Made by a program: the position numbers and the translations under genes. A stretch of 64,000 nucleotides of DNA from Vibrio kanaloae (GTDB lineage Bacteria > Pseudomonadota > Gammaproteobacteria > Enterobacterales > Vibrionaceae): the NCBI RefSeq assembly GCF_024347535.1, contig NZ_AP025497.1, positions 2,232,001-2,296,000 of the forward strand. The letters run 5' to 3'. Each line of letters starts with the position of its first letter. Position 1 is the first letter of the stretch. This document shows positions 28,699 to 37,747 of this stretch, piece by piece. The notes beneath the pieces were generated by a model, which was not told where the DNA came from, did no database searches, and worked only from the letters and a program-made list of their open reading frames with translations.

Positions 28699-30258
28699 CT
28701 ATGGAAGTTTTACATCAGATAGGTCTTCGCCTGCACCGATAGCTTTCATTTCGCCAGCTACGATTTCAGCTAGTGGGCCTAGGATAACCTGTAGGTTATT
28801 TTCACCTAGTTTAACCACACCTTTAGCACCTAGTTTCTTAAGAACAACTTCATCTGCAACAGAGCGGTCTTTAAGAGTTAGACGTAGACGAGTGATACAA
28901 GCGTCGATTGAAGTTAGGTTGTCGTGACCACCTAGAGCTTTCAGGTATTGACGTGCAAGGTCGCCCTTTGGTGCATCGCCAACAGGAGCAGCAACAGCTT
29001 CGTCATCATCTTCACGACCTGGCGATTTCAAGTTGAAAGCGCGGATTGCGAAAGAGAAAGTGAAGAAGTATAGAGCACCGAAGCCAAGACCGATTAGTAG
29101 TAGTACGAATGGTTTAGTTGCTAGACCCCAGTTCAATACGAAGTCGATAAGACCAGCAGAGAAACCGAAACCGTGCAGAGTACCAAACATGTTAGCAACG
29201 ACTAGAGACAGACCTGTAAATACAGCGTGCATTGCGTATAGAGCAGGAGCAAGGAATACGAACATGAATTCTAGCGGCTCTGTGATACCTGTTAGGAATG
29301 AACAGAATGCAACTGAGAACAGTGCACCACCAACTTGGCTACGCTTTTCAGCAGGAGCAGCTAGGTACATTGCAAGTGCTGCACCTGGTAGACCGAACAT
29401 CATTACTGGGAAGAAACCGTTCATGAATACGCCAGCGCCTTTATCGCCGCCGAAGAAACGGTGTAGGTCGCCAGATTTAACAGTTTCAGTCACTTCTTTA
29501 ACTACAGTAGTGATTTCTGGAGTTACAGAGTTAGCGAATGTGAATGTGTGCTCTTGGCCAACAACTAGAGTTTTAGCAAGCGCTGGGTCAACACAAAGTT
29601 GAGTGATGTTAGCGAATGCGCCTTGACCAGCAACGATGATTTCTTGACATGTACCCATACCAAACCAGAAGTATGAGTTCAATACGTGGTGTAGACCTAC
29701 AGGGATAAGTGCACGGTTAAGCGTACCATAAACGAATTGGCCGATAGCGCCAGACGTTGAGACAGCATGAGCTAGCGTATCTAAACCGGATTGAACTCCA
29801 GGCCAAACCACACCAGATACAGCACCAGCAACAAGTGCAAATAGACCAGCCATAATCGGAACTAAACGTTTACCCGCAAAGAATGCCAGCCACTCAGGAA
29901 GACGTGTCGCATGAAAAGCATTGTAAGAGTGACCTGCGATGATACCCGCGAAGATACCGCCAAAGAATGACATGTTAACGTCTGCGTTAATTGTCGTTGC
30001 TGTCGCTGTTAGTACAAAATAAGCCACAGCGCCAGCAAGACCTGCAGCACCGTTACCGTCTTTAGAAAGACCAATTGCGATACCTAGACCAAATAGCAAT
30101 GGTAGGTTACCGAAGATAGCGCCACCAGCTTGAGCCATAAATGGAATATCAAGTAGATCGCCTTGACCTAAACGTAATAGAAGCGCCGCAATCGGAAGCG
30201 TTGCGATAGGTAGCATTAACGCCTTACCTAACTTCTGTGCATATCCTAAAATATTCAC
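28699..30258 (-). CDS. nagE: N-acetylglucosamine-specific PTS permease, EIICB
   Basis: NagE imports and phosphorylates N-acetylglucosamine. The 519 residues comprise an EIIC membrane domain (about 1-400, starting GYAQKLGKALMLPIATLPIAALLL, with the NRALIPVGLHHVLN sugar-site region) and an EIIB domain whose phosphorylated cysteine is C454 in SIDACITRLRL. Unlike E. coli NagE there is no fused EIIA domain, so the phosphate must come from a separate EIIA, probably Crr. The start codon is GTG with GGGGGA about ten bases upstream. It is divergent from nagA-nagC, with NagC and CRP sites between them. Confidence 0.96.
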   Translation of the reverse strand: MNILGYAQKLGKALMLPIATLPIAALLLRLGQGDLLDIPFMAQAGGAIFGNLPLLFGLGIAIGLSKDGNGAAGLAGAVAYFVLTATATTINADVNMSFFGGIFAGIIAGHSYNAFHATRLPEWLAFFAGKRLVPIMAGLFALVAGAVSGVVWPGVQSGLDTLAHAVSTSGAIGQFVYGTLNRALIPVGLHHVLNSYFWFGMGTCQEIIVAGQGAFANITQLCVDPALAKTLVVGQEHTFTFANSVTPEITTVVKEVTETVKSGDLHRFFGGDKGAGVFMNGFFPVMMFGLPGAALAMYLAAPAEKRSQVGGALFSVAFCSFLTGITEPLEFMFVFLAPALYAMHAVFTGLSLVVANMFGTLHGFGFSAGLIDFVLNWGLATKPFVLLLIGLGFGALYFFTFSFAIRAFNLKSPGREDDDEAVAAPVGDAPKGDLARQYLKALGGHDNLTSIDACITRLRLTLKDRSVADEVVLKKLGAKGVVKLGENNLQVILGPLAEIVAGEMKAIGAGEDLSDVKLP

Positions 30259-30343
30259 CAGTTGTTTCCCCCTATAGGATTTTTAGAATTCGTTTGAGAA
30301 ACTTATTTTAGTCTCTCAATTTAGTCCTTTTCAGTGTATTCAA

Positions 30344-30365
30344 TTAATTTTGCCCCGCAAATTAA
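30344..30365. promoter_or_regulatory. NagC operator (strong candidate)
   Basis: TTAATTTTGCCCCGCAAATT (from 30344) is a palindrome with TTAATTT / AAATTAA arms and a GC-N-GC centre. This is the same architecture as E. coli NagC sites in nagE-nagB. It lies close to the nagE start, and NagC is encoded next door. Confidence 0.6.
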
Positions 30366-30378
30366 AACCTTACCATTT

Positions 30379-30391
30379 GTGATCCTAATCA
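30379..30391. promoter_or_regulatory. CRP site in the nag control region
   Basis: GTGATCCTAATCAC is a near-perfect CRP half-site pair (TGTGA-N6-TCACC) centred near 30385. CRP activation of nag genes is established in E. coli; here it is inferred. Confidence 0.55.
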
Positions 30392-30438
30392 CCAGTTTTT
30401 ACCAAATCCAGAGGTTTTTGCTAGCGAGATCATAAAAC

Positions 30439-30459
30439 TTATTTTATCATTCAAAAAAT
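30439..30459. promoter_or_regulatory. Second NagC/Mlc-like element
   Basis: TTATTTT, seven bases, then AAAAAAT matches the 7-7-7 TTATTTT-N7-AAAATAA pattern at 12 of 14 arm positions. Paired NagC sites that allow looping are known between E. coli nagE and nagB. The spacing from the first site to this one is about 95 bases. Confidence 0.35.
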
Positions 30460-30731
30460 GGGTATTTATAGATAAGATTTAAATCTAATTCATAGTTGGA
30501 AAAGAGGGGGCTATTCGTATATCTAGCCATGTGAATAACAGTTAACGTTCAATATTAATGTATGGCTAACATTTAATTAAACCTTAAATTTCAAAGCTTT
30601 GAGTTAACTTCATTTTTAAATCTGTTTGACCATAGGGAATAAATCGTTATGTAAATGATGCCTGCAAACTAAGTCCACATTTACGTAACGAAGAAATTTT
30701 AAAGATCTCACGAAATAAGGATTAGCTGACT

Positions 30732-31868
30732 ATGTACGCGCTAAGTAACTGTAAAATTTACACAGGTAGTGATGTTCTCACTGATCATGCTGTTGTAATC
30801 GAAAACGAACTAATCAAAAAAGTCTGTCCAATCTCTGAAATTCCAGAAGGCATTGAGATTCGCGACCTAAATGGTGCGAACCTAAGCCCGGGTTTCATTG
30901 ACCTACAACTGAACGGTTGTGGCGGTGTAATGCTGAACGATGAGATCACTGCTGACACAATGCAGATCATGCACAAAGCAAACCTGCAATCCGGTTGTAC
31001 TAGCTTCCTTCCAACGCTAATCACTTCATCAGATGAAGACATGCGCGCCGTTATCACGGCAGCTCGCGAGTACCACAACCAATACCAAAACCAATCTTTA
31101 GGCTTGCACCTTGAAGGTCCGTACCTAAACGTTGCTAAGAAAGGCATCCACAACGTAGATCACATTCGTAAATCCGATAGCGATATGATTGAGCTTATCT
31201 GTGAGAACAGCGACCTTGTTGCAAAAGTAACACTAGCTCCCGAGCTTAACGACCCTGAACATATCGAGCGTCTACACAAAGCTGGCGTAGTAGTTTCTAT
31301 AGGTCACACCAACGCAACTTACGCAGAAGCGCGTCAAGGTTTTGAATCAGGTATTACCTTCGCCACTCACCTATTCAACGCAATGACTCCGATGGTTGGT
31401 CGTGAACCAGGCGTTGTTGGTGCGATTTACGATACCCCTGAGGTTTACGCCGGTATTATTGCTGACGGCTTCCACGTTGATTACGCTAACATCCGAATTG
31501 CGCATAAAATCAAGGGAGAAAAGTTGGTATTAGTGACGGATGCCACAGCTCCTGCAGGTGCTAACATGGAATACTTTATTTTTGTCGGTAAGAAAGTATA
31601 TTACCGTGATGGTAAGTGTGTTGATGAAAACGGCACACTGGGCGGCTCAGCTCTGACTATGATTGAAGCAGTTCAGAATACAGTTGAGCACGCTGGTATC
31701 GCTTTAGACGAAGCTCTCCGCATGGCTACGCTATACCCAGCTACAGCTATTGGTGTAGAAAGTAAGCTAGGTCGAATCAAAAAAGGCATGGTCGCAAACC
31801 TCGCTGTATTTGACCGAGACTTTAACGTTAAAGCGACTGTTGTTAACGGACAATACGAGCATAATTAA
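30732..31868 (+). CDS. nagA: N-acetylglucosamine-6-phosphate deacetylase
   Basis: NagA removes acetate from GlcNAc-6-phosphate, the first intracellular step after NagE. The 378-residue amidohydrolase shows the metal-site segments [21 protein letters not shown] and FATHLFNAM, and the catalytic aspartate in [10 protein letters not shown]. It starts at ATG with AAGGA ten bases upstream. nagC follows after two bases. No nagB (deaminase) is in this cluster, unlike in E. coli. Confidence 0.97.
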   Translation: MYALSNCKIYTGSDVLTDHAVVIENELIKKVCPISEIPEGIEIRDLNGANLSPGFIDLQLNGCGGVMLNDEITADTMQIMHKANLQSGCTSFLPTLITSSDEDMRAVITAAREYHNQYQNQSLGLHLEGPYLNVAKKGIHNVDHIRKSDSDMIELICENSDLVAKVTLAPELNDPEHIERLHKAGVVVSIGHTNATYAEARQGFESGITFATHLFNAMTPMVGREPGVVGAIYDTPEVYAGIIADGFHVDYANIRIAHKIKGEKLVLVTDATAPAGANMEYFIFVGKKVYYRDGKCVDENGTLGGSALTMIEAVQNTVEHAGIALDEALRMATLYPATAIGVESKLGRIKKGMVANLAVFDRDFNVKATVVNGQYEHN

Positions 31869-31870
31869 GT

Positions 31871-33085
31871 ATGAATGGCGGACAAATAGGTAACGTAGAC
31901 TTAGTTAAACAACTAAACAGTGCAGCGGTATATCGACTAATAGACCAACAAGGGCCTATCAGTCGTATACAAGTGGCAGATGTAAGCCAACTCGCACCGG
32001 CAAGTGTTACAAAAATTACCCGCCAACTTTTAGAACGCGGCCTAATTAAAGAGGTAGCGCAACAAGCGTCTACTGGCGGTAGGCGCGCTATTTCTCTAAC
32101 TACAGAAGTAGAACCTTTTCATTCCATTGCTGTACGCTTAGGGCGAGACTACATTCAAGTGAGCCTTCATGATCTAGGTGGTCGTGAATTGGCTTTTCAG
32201 CAGCAAGACCTTGATTATTCAGATCAATCAGACCTGACCCAAGGTTTGCTCAATAATTTGAAGACTTTCATTGCAGAACATCAACCAAAGATCGACCAAC
32301 TGATTGCCATTGGTATCACTCTTCCTGGCTTGGTGAACCCTACGACAGGCGTCGTTGAGTATATGCCAAACACGGATATCGATAACCTAGCATTGAGCGA
32401 CATTATTCGCGACACATTCCATGTGGCTTGCTTTGTTGGCAATGACGTTAGAGGGATGGCGCTTGCCGAACACTATTTCGGTGCAAGTAAAGACAGCCAA
32501 GATTCGATCTTAGTGAGCGTTCACCGTGGTACTGGAGCTGGCATTATCGTTAATGGCCAAGTCTTCCTTGGCCACAATCGTAACGTTGGGGAAATTGGCC
32601 ATATCCAAATTGATCCCCTAGGTGAACAGTGTCAGTGTGGTAATTTCGGTTGTCTTGAAACAGTAGCTGCGAACCCTGCGATTATTGAACGAGTACAGAA
32701 ACTGATTAAGCAAGGCTATAAGTCTTCTTTAACAGAACTTGAACATATTACTATTCAAGATGTTTGTGACCATGCTATCAACGGTGACGAACTGGCCAAG
32801 CAGAGCTTAGTTCGCGTAGGGAACCAATTAGGTAAGGCTATCGCAATGACGATTAACTTATTTAACCCTCAAAAAGTGATCATTGCCGGTGACATTACGA
32901 AGGCACAAGAGGTTGTTTTCCCTGCAATTAAGCGCAATGTAGAGAATCAGTCTTTAACGACTTTCCATAGCGGCTTACCTATTGTAGCATCGCAGATCGA
33001 CAAACATCCTACGATGGGAGCTTTTGCCATGATTAAGCGCGCTATGCTCAACGGCGTGTTACTTCAAAAGCTACTCGAAGACTAA
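31871..33085 (+). CDS. nagC: ROK-family transcriptional regulator NagC
   Basis: NagC represses GlcNAc genes until it binds GlcNAc-6-phosphate. The 404-residue protein has an N-terminal winged helix (residues ~15-75, RIQVADVSQLAPASVTKITRQLLERGLI) and a ROK sugar-kinase-like domain with the zinc motif CQCGNFGCLE and GTGAGIIVNG. It starts two bases after the nagA stop, with no good ribosome binding site of its own, so it is probably translated by coupling. Operators lie upstream of nagA and, probably, ptsH. Confidence 0.96.
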   Translation: MNGGQIGNVDLVKQLNSAAVYRLIDQQGPISRIQVADVSQLAPASVTKITRQLLERGLIKEVAQQASTGGRRAISLTTEVEPFHSIAVRLGRDYIQVSLHDLGGRELAFQQQDLDYSDQSDLTQGLLNNLKTFIAEHQPKIDQLIAIGITLPGLVNPTTGVVEYMPNTDIDNLALSDIIRDTFHVACFVGNDVRGMALAEHYFGASKDSQDSILVSVHRGTGAGIIVNGQVFLGHNRNVGEIGHIQIDPLGEQCQCGNFGCLETVAANPAIIERVQKLIKQGYKSSLTELEHITIQDVCDHAINGDELAKQSLVRVGNQLGKAIAMTINLFNPQKVIIAGDITKAQEVVFPAIKRNVENQSLTTFHSGLPIVASQIDKHPTMGAFAMIKRAMLNGVLLQKLLED

Positions 33086-33107
33086 AGAAAACCATTCTGA
33101 TTTTCCG

Positions 33108-33143
33108 CGGGCCGTGTTTGTATGAACACGGCCCGTTTTTTTT
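33108..33143 (+). terminator. Intrinsic terminator after nagC
   Basis: CGGGCCGTGTT pairs with AACACGGCCCG around TGTATG, followed by eight T's. It is a strong terminator for nagAC. Confidence 0.93.
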
Positions 33144-33169
33144 AAGCTAGGGAACTAAAACAACAAGTT

Positions 33170-34756
33170 ATGGAACTTATATTAATATCCACTGCGTTTA
33201 TCGCAGGATTTATTGCTTTAAAGTGTCACCTTCCCCCGTTAGTTGGCTTTCTGGTCGCAGGTTTTGGGCTCTATGCTCTAGGCTTTCAAACCAATGACAC
33301 CATCATTACCTTAGCGGACCTCGGTGTCACGCTACTCCTGTTTACTATTGGCTTAAAGCTCGACATCAAAACCTTACTCTCTAAGGAAATCTGGGCAGGG
33401 GCAACAATCCACAATCTTTTATCGACTCTGTTTTTTGCGGCCGCCCTATTTGGTTTTAAGCTCTTAGGTATTTCATCGCTAGCTGCCATGTCGATGGAAC
33501 AAATCGTTTTACTTGGCTTTGCCCTCTCTTTCTCTAGTACCGTATTCGCAGTTAAGTCCCTGCAAGAGAAAGGAGAAATGAATGCGACCTACGGAACATT
33601 AGCGATAGGTATTCTGGTAATGCAGGATATTTTTGCCGTGGTCTTTTTGACAGCATCTACAGGAAAAATTCCAGAGTGGTATGCCATCGCATTATTCGCT
33701 CTTCCGTTCTTACGCCCCCTTTTCTACAAAGTACTTGATTGGGTTGGGCACGGTGAAATGTTAGTTCTGTTCGGCATTTTCTTTGCGTTAGTGATAGGCG
33801 CCGGCCTGTTCGAGCTTGTTGGCATGAAACCAGATCTAGGTGCCCTTATCCTAGGTATGTTACTAGCAGGCCACCCTAAAGCCTCAGAGCTATCAAAATC
33901 ACTGTTTAACCTTAAAGAGCTTTTCCTTATTTGCTTCTTCTTGAACATTGGCTTATCCGAGCAACCAACCATTCAAGGATTTATGCTCGCTGTCCTATTC
34001 TTATTGTTGCTACCAGTCAAAGGTTTACTTTATTTCTTAGTACTCAACCGCTTTAAGTTCCGTGTTCGAACATCACTCCTCGCTTCTCTATCACTGTTTA
34101 ACTACAGTGAGTTTGGCCTCATAGTCGGTGGCCTCGCTTTTAAAATGGGTTGGATGTCTGGTGACATCTTAGTGGCTGTGGCTATTGCCGTATCACTTTC
34201 GTTCTTAATCGCCGCTCCTCTAAATAGAGCTGGTCACAAACTTTATCAACAATCCAGAAAGTGGCTAAAAGAGCACGCCGCAGAGAAACTTCACCAACGA
34301 GACCAACTTATCGACCCTGGTCGTGCTCAAGTGCTTATCCTTGGCATGGGACGAATTGGTACCGGTGCCTACGACGAGCTACGTTCACGCTACGGCAAAG
34401 TCAGCTTAGGTGTGGAGGTGCGTGAAGATGCTGCGCACAACCACAGAAGCCACGGAAGAAACGTAATTTCTGGCGACGCAACTGACCCAGACTTTTGGGA
34501 ACGAATTTTAGATACAGCCAATGTAAAACTGGTGATATTAGCGATGCCTCATCACCAAGGTAATCAAACCGCTATAGAACAATTGAAGTCGCGTAATTTT
34601 AAAGGTCAAATTGCAGCGATTGCCGAATATCCGGATCAACTCGAAACATTAAAAGAAAATGGCGTCGATGCGGCATTCAACATTTACAGTGAAGCGGGTA
34701 GTGGCTTTGCTCGGCATGTATGTGAACAATTAAACCCAAACATCAATAAAATCTAG
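33170..34756 (+). CDS. CPA2-family cation:proton antiporter with NAD-binding domain
   Basis: A membrane antiporter resembling KefB/KefC/YbaL proteins, probably exchanging K+ or Na+ for H+. The first ~345 residues form about 12 helices and include the family segment TLADLGVTLLLFTIGLKLD and the later FALSFSSTVFAVKSL. The last ~150 residues form a TrkA-N/RCK Rossmann domain beginning VLILGMGRIGTGAYDEL. No C-terminal RCK-C domain is visible. It stands alone between nagC and asnB. The ribosome binding site is weak, so the exact start is less certain; the ion is not known. Confidence 0.88.
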   Translation: MELILISTAFIAGFIALKCHLPPLVGFLVAGFGLYALGFQTNDTIITLADLGVTLLLFTIGLKLDIKTLLSKEIWAGATIHNLLSTLFFAAALFGFKLLGISSLAAMSMEQIVLLGFALSFSSTVFAVKSLQEKGEMNATYGTLAIGILVMQDIFAVVFLTASTGKIPEWYAIALFALPFLRPLFYKVLDWVGHGEMLVLFGIFFALVIGAGLFELVGMKPDLGALILGMLLAGHPKASELSKSLFNLKELFLICFFLNIGLSEQPTIQGFMLAVLFLLLLPVKGLLYFLVLNRFKFRVRTSLLASLSLFNYSEFGLIVGGLAFKMGWMSGDILVAVAIAVSLSFLIAAPLNRAGHKLYQQSRKWLKEHAAEKLHQRDQLIDPGRAQVLILGMGRIGTGAYDELRSRYGKVSLGVEVREDAAHNHRSHGRNVISGDATDPDFWERILDTANVKLVILAMPHHQGNQTAIEQLKSRNFKGQIAAIAEYPDQLETLKENGVDAAFNIYSEAGSGFARHVCEQLNPNINKI

Positions 34757-34773
34757 TCTAAAACCTCTCTCCA

Positions 34774-34812
34774 AACCTCTCAAAATTGCGAACTTGTGCA
34801 CTTTTGAGAGGC
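34774..34812 (+). terminator. Probable terminator after the CPA2 antiporter
   Basis: CCTCTCAAAA pairs with TTTTGAGAGG, with an inner TGC/GCA pairing in the loop, followed by CTTTCGT. The T-run is short, so strength is uncertain. Confidence 0.5.
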
Positions 34813-34987
34813 TTTCGTATAAAAAACCAACTGCAATTAGATAGGAAACACAAAAACAACACTATTATTAGATTATTTCTAATGTACGAGCCTTTATATT
34901 ATTTTTTTACTCACATCTGGTTGCTTTTTTTAGCCAAAATGGCAAATTGAATACAGTTGATTTAGAAATTATTTAAAAGGAAGTTCT

Positions 34988-36658
34988 ATGTGTTCAGTAT
35001 TTGGCATTCTCGACATTAAAAGTGATGCCGCAGCACTTCGCCCTATTGCTTTAGAAATGTCTAAAAAGCTTCGTCACCGCGGCCCTGATTGGTCTGGCAT
35101 CTATGCTGGTGAGAAAGCCATCCTCGCTCACGAGCGTTTAGCTATCGTTGGCCTTAACAGTGGTGCCCAGCCGCTATACAGCCAAGACAAAAAGCACATT
35201 CTTGCAGTAAACGGTGAAATCTATAACCACAAAGAACTTCGCGCACGCTATGAAGACAAGTACCAGTTTCAGACGGATTCTGACTGTGAAGTGATTCTTG
35301 CCCTATACCAAGAAATGGGCGCAGAGCTATTAGAAGAACTTAACGGTATTTTTGCGTTCGTATTGTATGACGAAGACAAAGACGAGTACCTAGTGGGTCG
35401 TGACCACATCGGAATCATCCCGCTTTATCAAGGCTATGATGAGCACGGTAACTACTACGTCGCTTCTGAAATGAAAGCGCTAGTACCTGTATGTAAGACG
35501 ATCAGTGAGTTCCCCCCTGGTAGCTTCTACTCTTCAAAAGATGCAGAGCCTCAACGCTACTACATTCGCGATTGGAACGAATATGCTGCCGTTCAAGGTA
35601 ACAGCACAAGCAAAGAAGAACTGACTGAGGCATTAGAAGCTGCTGTTAAGCGTCAACTAATGACTGATGTTCCCTACGGTGTACTTCTATCTGGTGGTCT
35701 TGATTCATCAATCACTTCAGCAGTCGCTAAACGTTTTGCTGCCATGCGTATCGAGGATGATGAGCAATCTGAAGCTTGGTGGCCACAGCTGCACTCATTC
35801 GCAGTTGGCCTAGAAGGCGCACCAGATCTTATCGCTGCTCGTGAAGTTGCGGACAAAATCGGGACTGTACACCATGAGATGACTTACACCATTCAGGAAG
35901 GCTTAGATGCCATCCGTGATGTTATCTATCACATCGAAACTTATGATGTAACGACGATTCGTGCATCAACGCCAATGTACTTGCTTGCTCGCAAGATAAA
36001 AGCAATGGGCATCAAAATGGTACTGTCTGGTGAAGGTGCTGATGAGATCTTTGGTGGTTATCTGTACTTCCATAAAGCGCCAAACGCGAAAGAATTCCAC
36101 GAAGAAACCGTTCGTAAACTGCTTGCTCTAAGCATGTTCGATTGTGCTCGTGCAAACAAATCGCTAGCGGCATGGGGTGTTGAAGGCCGAGTACCATTCT
36201 TGGATAAAGAGTTCATCGATGTCGCAATGCGTCTGAACCCTGAAGATAAGATGTGTGGTAACGGTAAGATGGAAAAACACATCCTACGTGAGTGTTTCGA
36301 GGACTACCTTCCAGACTCAATCGCTTGGCGTCAAAAAGAACAGTTTTCTGATGGTGTAGGCTACGATTGGATTGATACGTTGAAAGCAACAGCTGAAGCG
36401 AAAGTCACGGATCAACAAATGGAAGCTGCTAAGTTTCGCTTCCCTTACAACACGCCAACAACTAAAGAAGGTTACGCTTACCGCGAAATCTTTGAAGAGT
36501 TATTCCCTCTAGATTCAGCGGCAGAATGTGTACCCGGCGGCCCTTCAGTCGCTTGTTCATCAGCGAAAGCGATTGAGTGGGATGAGTCATTCAAAAACTG
36601 TGTCGACCCATCAGGCCGTGCAGTTCAAACCGTTCACAACGATGCTTACAACGCTTAA
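34988..36658 (+). CDS. asnB: Asparagine synthase B (glutamine-hydrolysing)
   Basis: AsnB makes asparagine from aspartate using glutamine nitrogen and ATP. The N-terminal nucleophile is Cys2 (MCSVFGI), with RLAIVG and NGEIYNHKELR in the glutaminase domain (~1-200). The synthetase domain carries the pyrophosphate loop LLSGGLDSS and VLSGEGADEIFGGYLYF. At 556 residues it matches E. coli AsnB. A strong AAAAGGAAG precedes the ATG. It is monocistronic. Confidence 0.98.
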   Translation: MCSVFGILDIKSDAAALRPIALEMSKKLRHRGPDWSGIYAGEKAILAHERLAIVGLNSGAQPLYSQDKKHILAVNGEIYNHKELRARYEDKYQFQTDSDCEVILALYQEMGAELLEELNGIFAFVLYDEDKDEYLVGRDHIGIIPLYQGYDEHGNYYVASEMKALVPVCKTISEFPPGSFYSSKDAEPQRYYIRDWNEYAAVQGNSTSKEELTEALEAAVKRQLMTDVPYGVLLSGGLDSSITSAVAKRFAAMRIEDDEQSEAWWPQLHSFAVGLEGAPDLIAAREVADKIGTVHHEMTYTIQEGLDAIRDVIYHIETYDVTTIRASTPMYLLARKIKAMGIKMVLSGEGADEIFGGYLYFHKAPNAKEFHEETVRKLLALSMFDCARANKSLAAWGVEGRVPFLDKEFIDVAMRLNPEDKMCGNGKMEKHILRECFEDYLPDSIAWRQKEQFSDGVGYDWIDTLKATAEAKVTDQQMEAAKFRFPYNTPTTKEGYAYREIFEELFPLDSAAECVPGGPSVACSSAKAIEWDESFKNCVDPSGRAVQTVHNDAYNA

Positions 36659-36684
36659 CGTGTTTTGAACAATCCCTAAAGACT

Positions 36685-36710
36685 AAAAAAGGCGCATAAT
36701 GCGCCTTTTT
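36685..36710. terminator. Bidirectional terminator between asnB and rfaH
   Basis: AAAAAGGCGCA pairs with TGCGCCTTTTT around TAA. It serves the two convergent genes. Confidence 0.9.
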
Positions 36711-36741
36711 CGTTTTAAGCCTGTTTTTTGTATTGCTGCAC

Positions 36742-37248
36742 TTATGCGTGAGCTTGTAGTGCTTCGTTCTCAATACTGATTGGAACCACTTGGCTGATCA
36801 TTTTTACCAGCATAATAGAGCGAGCTTCACCGTCTTTCTGATCGAAAATAGCTTCAACCCCAGCAAACTGGCCACTCTGAATCTTAACTACCTGCCCAGA
36901 TTCAAACTCAACACAACAGTCTTCCACTTCGTTACTGCAGCACTTCTCAAACTCTTTGAGCTCAAACACCAAGTCTCCTTGGACCTCATGTGGCCTTGCA
37001 CCAAACTTAATAAAGTCCACAACACCACGGGTTGAACGAACGGTTGTGAAGCTAGGACCTTGCTCATAGTCGAAGCGGACAAATATATAAGAAGGGAATA
37101 ACGGTTCTTTGACCCGTTTTTCTTTTCCTCGAACTGACTTTTCAACTTCGATTTGGGGATAAAAGCACTCTACCCCCTGATTTTCCAAGTGCTGCTGTGC
37201 GCGTTTTTGATCACCACGCTTACAGTAGACTAAATACCAACGTTTCAT
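36742..37248 (-). CDS. rfaH: Transcription antitermination factor RfaH
   Basis: RfaH is a NusG paralogue recruited by ops elements to long surface-polysaccharide or virulence operons. It suppresses pausing and, through its refolding C-terminal domain, couples translation. The 168-residue protein shows the NGN domain (MKRWYLVYCKRGDQKRAQQHL, LFPSYIFVRFDY, VRSTRGVVDFIKFG) and a C-terminal KOW region (FESGQVVKIQSGQFAGVEAIF). No ops target was found in this window. Confidence 0.95.
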   Translation of the reverse strand: MKRWYLVYCKRGDQKRAQQHLENQGVECFYPQIEVEKSVRGKEKRVKEPLFPSYIFVRFDYEQGPSFTTVRSTRGVVDFIKFGARPHEVQGDLVFELKEFEKCCSNEVEDCCVEFESGQVVKIQSGQFAGVEAIFDQKDGEARSIMLVKMISQVVPISIENEALQAHA

Positions 37249-37747
37249 TTTTACTAGCCATTTATTTTATTTTGGGACATCTTACCACAGCATAAAACGG
37301 TTTAATTAGGCGTAATAATATGAACCGTTATCAACAGAGTAATCTTCCGAATAGAGCTATTTACCAAGAAAATAGCCTTCAAAAATGCAATTAGATATTG
37401 TACAGCGATAAGATTTACATACAAATAAGGAATATAGAAGGTATTGGCATATAAAAAACCTATTAGATCGCATTTTCATTTTCGACCAACCCATACACCG
37501 TACTAATACATAAGTAAAACACCATTCGATAGGCACTAAAGAAGGCGCATTAATCATCCAGTTCAAATCTGGAAAATTAGTTTTCATCGCCTCCTTTCAG
37601 AACAAAACTCAATAAAAAACCATTAATATCAGCACCTTACATAGATACACTTTAAAAACTACAAAAAACATCTATTGCAGTTTTTTATTCCACTCTGTAT
37701 ACATAAGTTACTATAAAATCTTTTAATACCTGAAGTTAGTAAAACTT
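37249..37747. other. A+T-rich gap between rfaH and the POT transporter
   Basis: A 499-base region with one possible small gene on the minus strand (37357-37587) and a hairpin near its end (GCTATTT / AAATAGC, about 37352-37372). Otherwise it is presumed promoter DNA for rfaH and the transporter. Nothing else was recognised. Confidence 0.5.
37357..37587 (-). CDS. Hypothetical 76-residue protein (uncertain)
   Basis: An open frame begins MKTNFPDLNWMINAPSLV and ends FEGYFLGK, with a hydrophobic Cys/Phe/Tyr-rich middle (FFICQYLLYSLFVCK). The sequence GAAAGGAGG lies just two bases before the ATG, an unusually strong but tightly spaced ribosome binding site. A hairpin (GCTATTT / AAATAGC) overlaps the stop codon, with no T-run. 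I do not recognise a family, and the base composition is that of non-coding DNA. It could be chance, or a short gene upstream of rfaH. Confidence 0.25.
   Translation of the reverse strand: MKTNFPDLNWMINAPSLVPIEWCFTYVLVRCMGWSKMKMRSNRFFICQYLLYSLFVCKSYRCTISNCIFEGYFLGK

Larger units (their letters stand above)
30259..30731. promoter_or_regulatory. Divergent nagE / nagA-nagC control region
   Basis: This 473-base region holds a likely NagC operator (30344-30365), a likely CRP site (30379-30391) and a second weaker NagC-like element (30439-30459). The remaining bases are A+T-rich leader and promoter sequence. No open frame or RNA gene was recognised. Confidence 0.7.
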
